A stretch of 64,000 nt of DNA from contig NZ_CP053344.1 of the NCBI RefSeq assembly GCF_013113715.1, positions 2,604,001 to 2,668,000 on the forward strand, read 5' to 3'. Position numbers and translations under genes: made by a program. The DNA comes from Herbiconiux sp. SALV-R1. GTDB taxonomy: Bacteria > Actinomycetota > Actinomycetes > Actinomycetales > Microbacteriaceae. A model generated the notes under the pieces. It was not told the DNA's origin. It made no database searches and saw only the letters and a program-made list of their open reading frames with translations. Below are positions 62,334 to 64,000 of this stretch, in pieces (position 1 is the stretch's first letter; each line of letters begins with the position of its first letter).

Positions 62334-63416
62334 TCAGCGGGCGAAGTCGGCGAACACGCGGCGGCGGGCGGCGGCGCTCGTGCGCCGACGTTCCCGCAGC
62401 AGCGCGGGGGTCAGTCGCAGCACGCTGACGAAGTAGAGCCTCCACCCCGCGCGGGAGAGGAACGCACCCGACCCCGGGCCGCGACCGTGGTGACGCATGC
62501 CGCGCACCGCATCCGTCGCCGCCCGCGCCGCCGTGCGCGCCAGCACCGCCAGCACCGCGCGCCCTGGCGCGTTCTTCAGCATCGTGAGACTGCGATTGCG
62601 GATGCTGTAGGTGCGCACCAGCGGCGAGTCGTGGTCGCTCGACCCGGCATGGCGGTGCACCACCCGCGCGCCGGGCTCGTAGACGATGTCGTAGCCGGCG
62701 AGGCGCATCCGCCACGACAGGTCGACGTCTTCGTAGTACATGAAGAAGCGGGTGTCGAGGCCGCCGAGCTCGTCGAGCACCCGACGGCGCAGGAACACCG
62801 CACCCCCGGTGAAGGCGAACAGGCGGGGAGACGACGGATGCGCGGGCCCGGCCTCCGTGGGCCGCAGCCAGTCGCGGTCGTAGCAGTTGCCGGAACGCGT
62901 CAGCACGACCCCGGTGCTGTTCGTGAGCTCGACGCCCCCGGCAGCCCCGTCGGGGAGACGCAGCCAGCGCTCGCCGTCGATGCCGACCAGCGTGCCCGTG
63001 CCCGAGCGCTCGGCGGAGCCGGCGGGGCGGTAGCGCCCCTCGAGCACGACGTGGGCGGCCACGGCGGCGACAGTGGGCGGCTCGGCGGCGAGCCGCGCGA
63101 GGCCCGCCCGCAGGAAGTCCGCGTCGGCCACGGCGTCGTTGTTGAGCAGCACGATCACCTCGCCCGAGGCGCGGGCGATGCCGCTGGTCACCCCGCCCGC
63201 GAAGCCCTCGTTGCCCGGGTTCACGACGACGACGGCCTCGGGCACGCGGGTGCTCCAGAAGGCTTCGGCGTCGGGGCCCGCCTCGTTCTCGACGATGACG
63301 ATCTCGGCGCCCTGCCCCCGCACCGACTCCACGGCCCGCTCGGTGAGGGCGGGCTGCCGCCAGTTCACGATCACGACGCTGGTCGAGGGCGTCGGAGCGC
63401 CCGAGTTCTCTGCCAC
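62334..63416 (-). CDS. Family-2 glycosyltransferase
   Basis: A 360-residue GT-A enzyme: STSVVIVNWRQPALTERAVE, NPGNEGFAGGVTSGIARA, EVIVLLNNDAVADADFLRAG and FFMYYEDVDLSWRMRLAGYD, followed by a C-terminal membrane-proximal helical region. The GTG start at 63416 is preceded by TAGGAT 9 nt upstream. It is convergent with the three-module enzyme and divergent from the next glycosyltransferase. Related to rhamnosyl- or galactofuranosyl-transferases by motif; donor unknown. Confidence 0.86.
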   Translation of the reverse strand: MAENSGAPTPSTSVVIVNWRQPALTERAVESVRGQGAEIVIVENEAGPDAEAFWSTRVPEAVVVVNPGNEGFAGGVTSGIARASGEVIVLLNNDAVADADFLRAGLARLAAEPPTVAAVAAHVVLEGRYRPAGSAERSGTGTLVGIDGERWLRLPDGAAGGVELTNSTGVVLTRSGNCYDRDWLRPTEAGPAHPSSPRLFAFTGGAVFLRRRVLDELGGLDTRFFMYYEDVDLSWRMRLAGYDIVYEPGARVVHRHAGSSDHDSPLVRTYSIRNRSLTMLKNAPGRAVLAVLARTAARAATDAVRGMRHHGRGPGSGAFLSRAGWRLYFVSVLRLTPALLRERRRTSAAARRRVFADFAR

Positions 63417-63425
63417 GGTTCCCCG

Positions 63426-63431
63426 ATCCTA
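63426..63431 (-). promoter_or_regulatory. -10 box of the GT2 gene at 62334
   Basis: TAGGAT on the minus strand, 9 nt before the GTG at 63416; spacing is longer than at the other genes. Confidence 0.45.
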
Positions 63432-63503
63432 TCCGTTCAGGGAGCACGCCCTAGAGTGGACAGGGCCACGAGCGCCCGTCACGAACAGCAGGAGCCCGCA
63501 CCC

Positions 63504-64000
63504 ATGATCTCTTCCACCGGCTCGGTCTCGGTCGTCGTCGTCAACTTCCGCGGCGCCGACGACACCATCGAGTGCGTCACGCAGACGCTCGCGCTCCCCT
63601 CGAAGCCGGGCGCGCTCGAGGTGGTGGTCGTCGAGAACGGCTCGGGCGACGACAGCCTGGCCCGGCTCACCGCCGCGTTCTCGGGCGACAAGCGGGTGCG
63701 CATCGTCACGAGCAAGGAGAACCTCGGCTTCACCGGCGGCTCGAACCTCGGTGCCGCCTCGGCCAAGGGCGAGTTCCTCGCCTTCCTCAACAACGACGCC
63801 AAGCCCGACGCCGCCTGGATCGACAAGGCGCTCGAGCAGTTCGACGTCTCCCCCGCCGTCGCGGCCGTCGGCAGCAAGGTGCTCGACTGGGAGGGTCGCA
63901 TCATCGACTTCGCCGGCCCCGGGCTCACCTGGTTCGGCATGGGCTTCAAGCCGAACCTCGGCAAGCCCGACGGCCCCGGTTTCGACGAGCCCCGCGACAT
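63504..64000 (+). CDS. Family-2 glycosyltransferase, 3' end outside window
   Basis: The first 165 codons of a GT-A enzyme; the frame is still open at the right edge. Seen: SVSVVVVNFRGADDTIECV, VVVENGSGDDSLARL, NLGFTGGSNLGAASAKGE and FLAFLNNDAKPDAAWIDKAL. It closely parallels the minus-strand GT2 gene at 62334 in motif layout. ATG at 63504 has AGGAGC at 63490-63495. It continues the polysaccharide region beyond the window. Confidence 0.87.
   Translation, partial: MISSTGSVSVVVVNFRGADDTIECVTQTLALPSKPGALEVVVVENGSGDDSLARLTAAFSGDKRVRIVTSKENLGFTGGSNLGAASAKGEFLAFLNNDAKPDAAWIDKALEQFDVSPAVAAVGSKVLDWEGRIIDFAGPGLTWFGMGFKPNLGKPDGPGFDEPRD

Noticed and set aside
56785-63447. A minus-strand open frame of more than 2,000 codons covering several glycosyltransferase genes
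   Set aside because: It is antisense to the well-supported three-module glycosyltransferase; the true gene within it starts at 58680. Long open antisense frames are expected in this GC-rich codon pattern.

Overview
The window is high-GC actinobacterial chromosome, most like a Microbacteriaceae relative. It carries the conserved order secA - hpf - comF-like - lpqB - mtrB - mtrA, a WhiB1/PdtaS pair, a WhiB2 homologue next to DUF3499, metallopeptidase-like, DUF5719, ahcY and manA genes, and many genes with a TANNNT -10 box 6-9 nt upstream of the start codon (leaderless transcripts). No rRNA, insertion sequence or CRISPR array is visible. The left edge (1-743) looks like the end of an integrated element: a tyrosine recombinase, cut by the window edge, points at the 3' end of an intact tRNA-Lys(CTT) with a terminator between them.

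From 0.8 to 14.1 kb lies core housekeeping: a septum-formation-type lipoprotein, a Bcp peroxiredoxin, a small membrane protein, WhiB1 convergent with the PdtaS sensor kinase, an Rv3235-like protein, SecA, long-form HPF, a ComF-like phosphoribosyltransferase, and LpqB-MtrB-MtrA. From 14.3 to 22.2 kb follows a tightly coupled membrane/AAA block (Pro-rich glycerophosphodiesterase-membrane-domain protein, DUF4129, DUF4350, MoxR, DUF58), then a SpoIIM-type protein divergent from an RDD protein. From 22.4 to 34.4 kb are ahcY, DUF3499, a degenerate metallopeptidase-like protein, DUF5719, a giant GT2/membrane protein, WhiB2, a GlxA-type regulator, manA and an acyl-CoA dehydrogenase.

From 34.4 kb to the right edge is a large cell-surface polysaccharide region: two tandem O-antigen-ligase-like polymerases, at least six glycosyltransferases (one with three GT modules in one chain), a flippase, two tandem LCP ligases, a DUF2304/DUF2142 pair, a nucleotide-sugar epimerase, an OafA-type acyltransferase/SGNH protein and a membrane protein of unknown role. 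Inside it (47.8-54.4 kb) sits an unusual four-gene secreted block: two large exported proteins built from eleven copies of a ~105-residue Cys-containing module, flanking two Thr/Pro-rich lipoproteins. Together the genes could make, flip, polymerise, modify and attach a wall glycan; the modular proteins may act on or bind that wall.

Other notable structure: a 59-bp palindromic element occurs three times, always between convergent genes; one copy is a perfect 28-bp-arm hairpin that supplies the stop codon of the gene before it. Inverted repeats overlie or lie near the likely promoters of both whiB genes and the acyl-CoA dehydrogenase gene.
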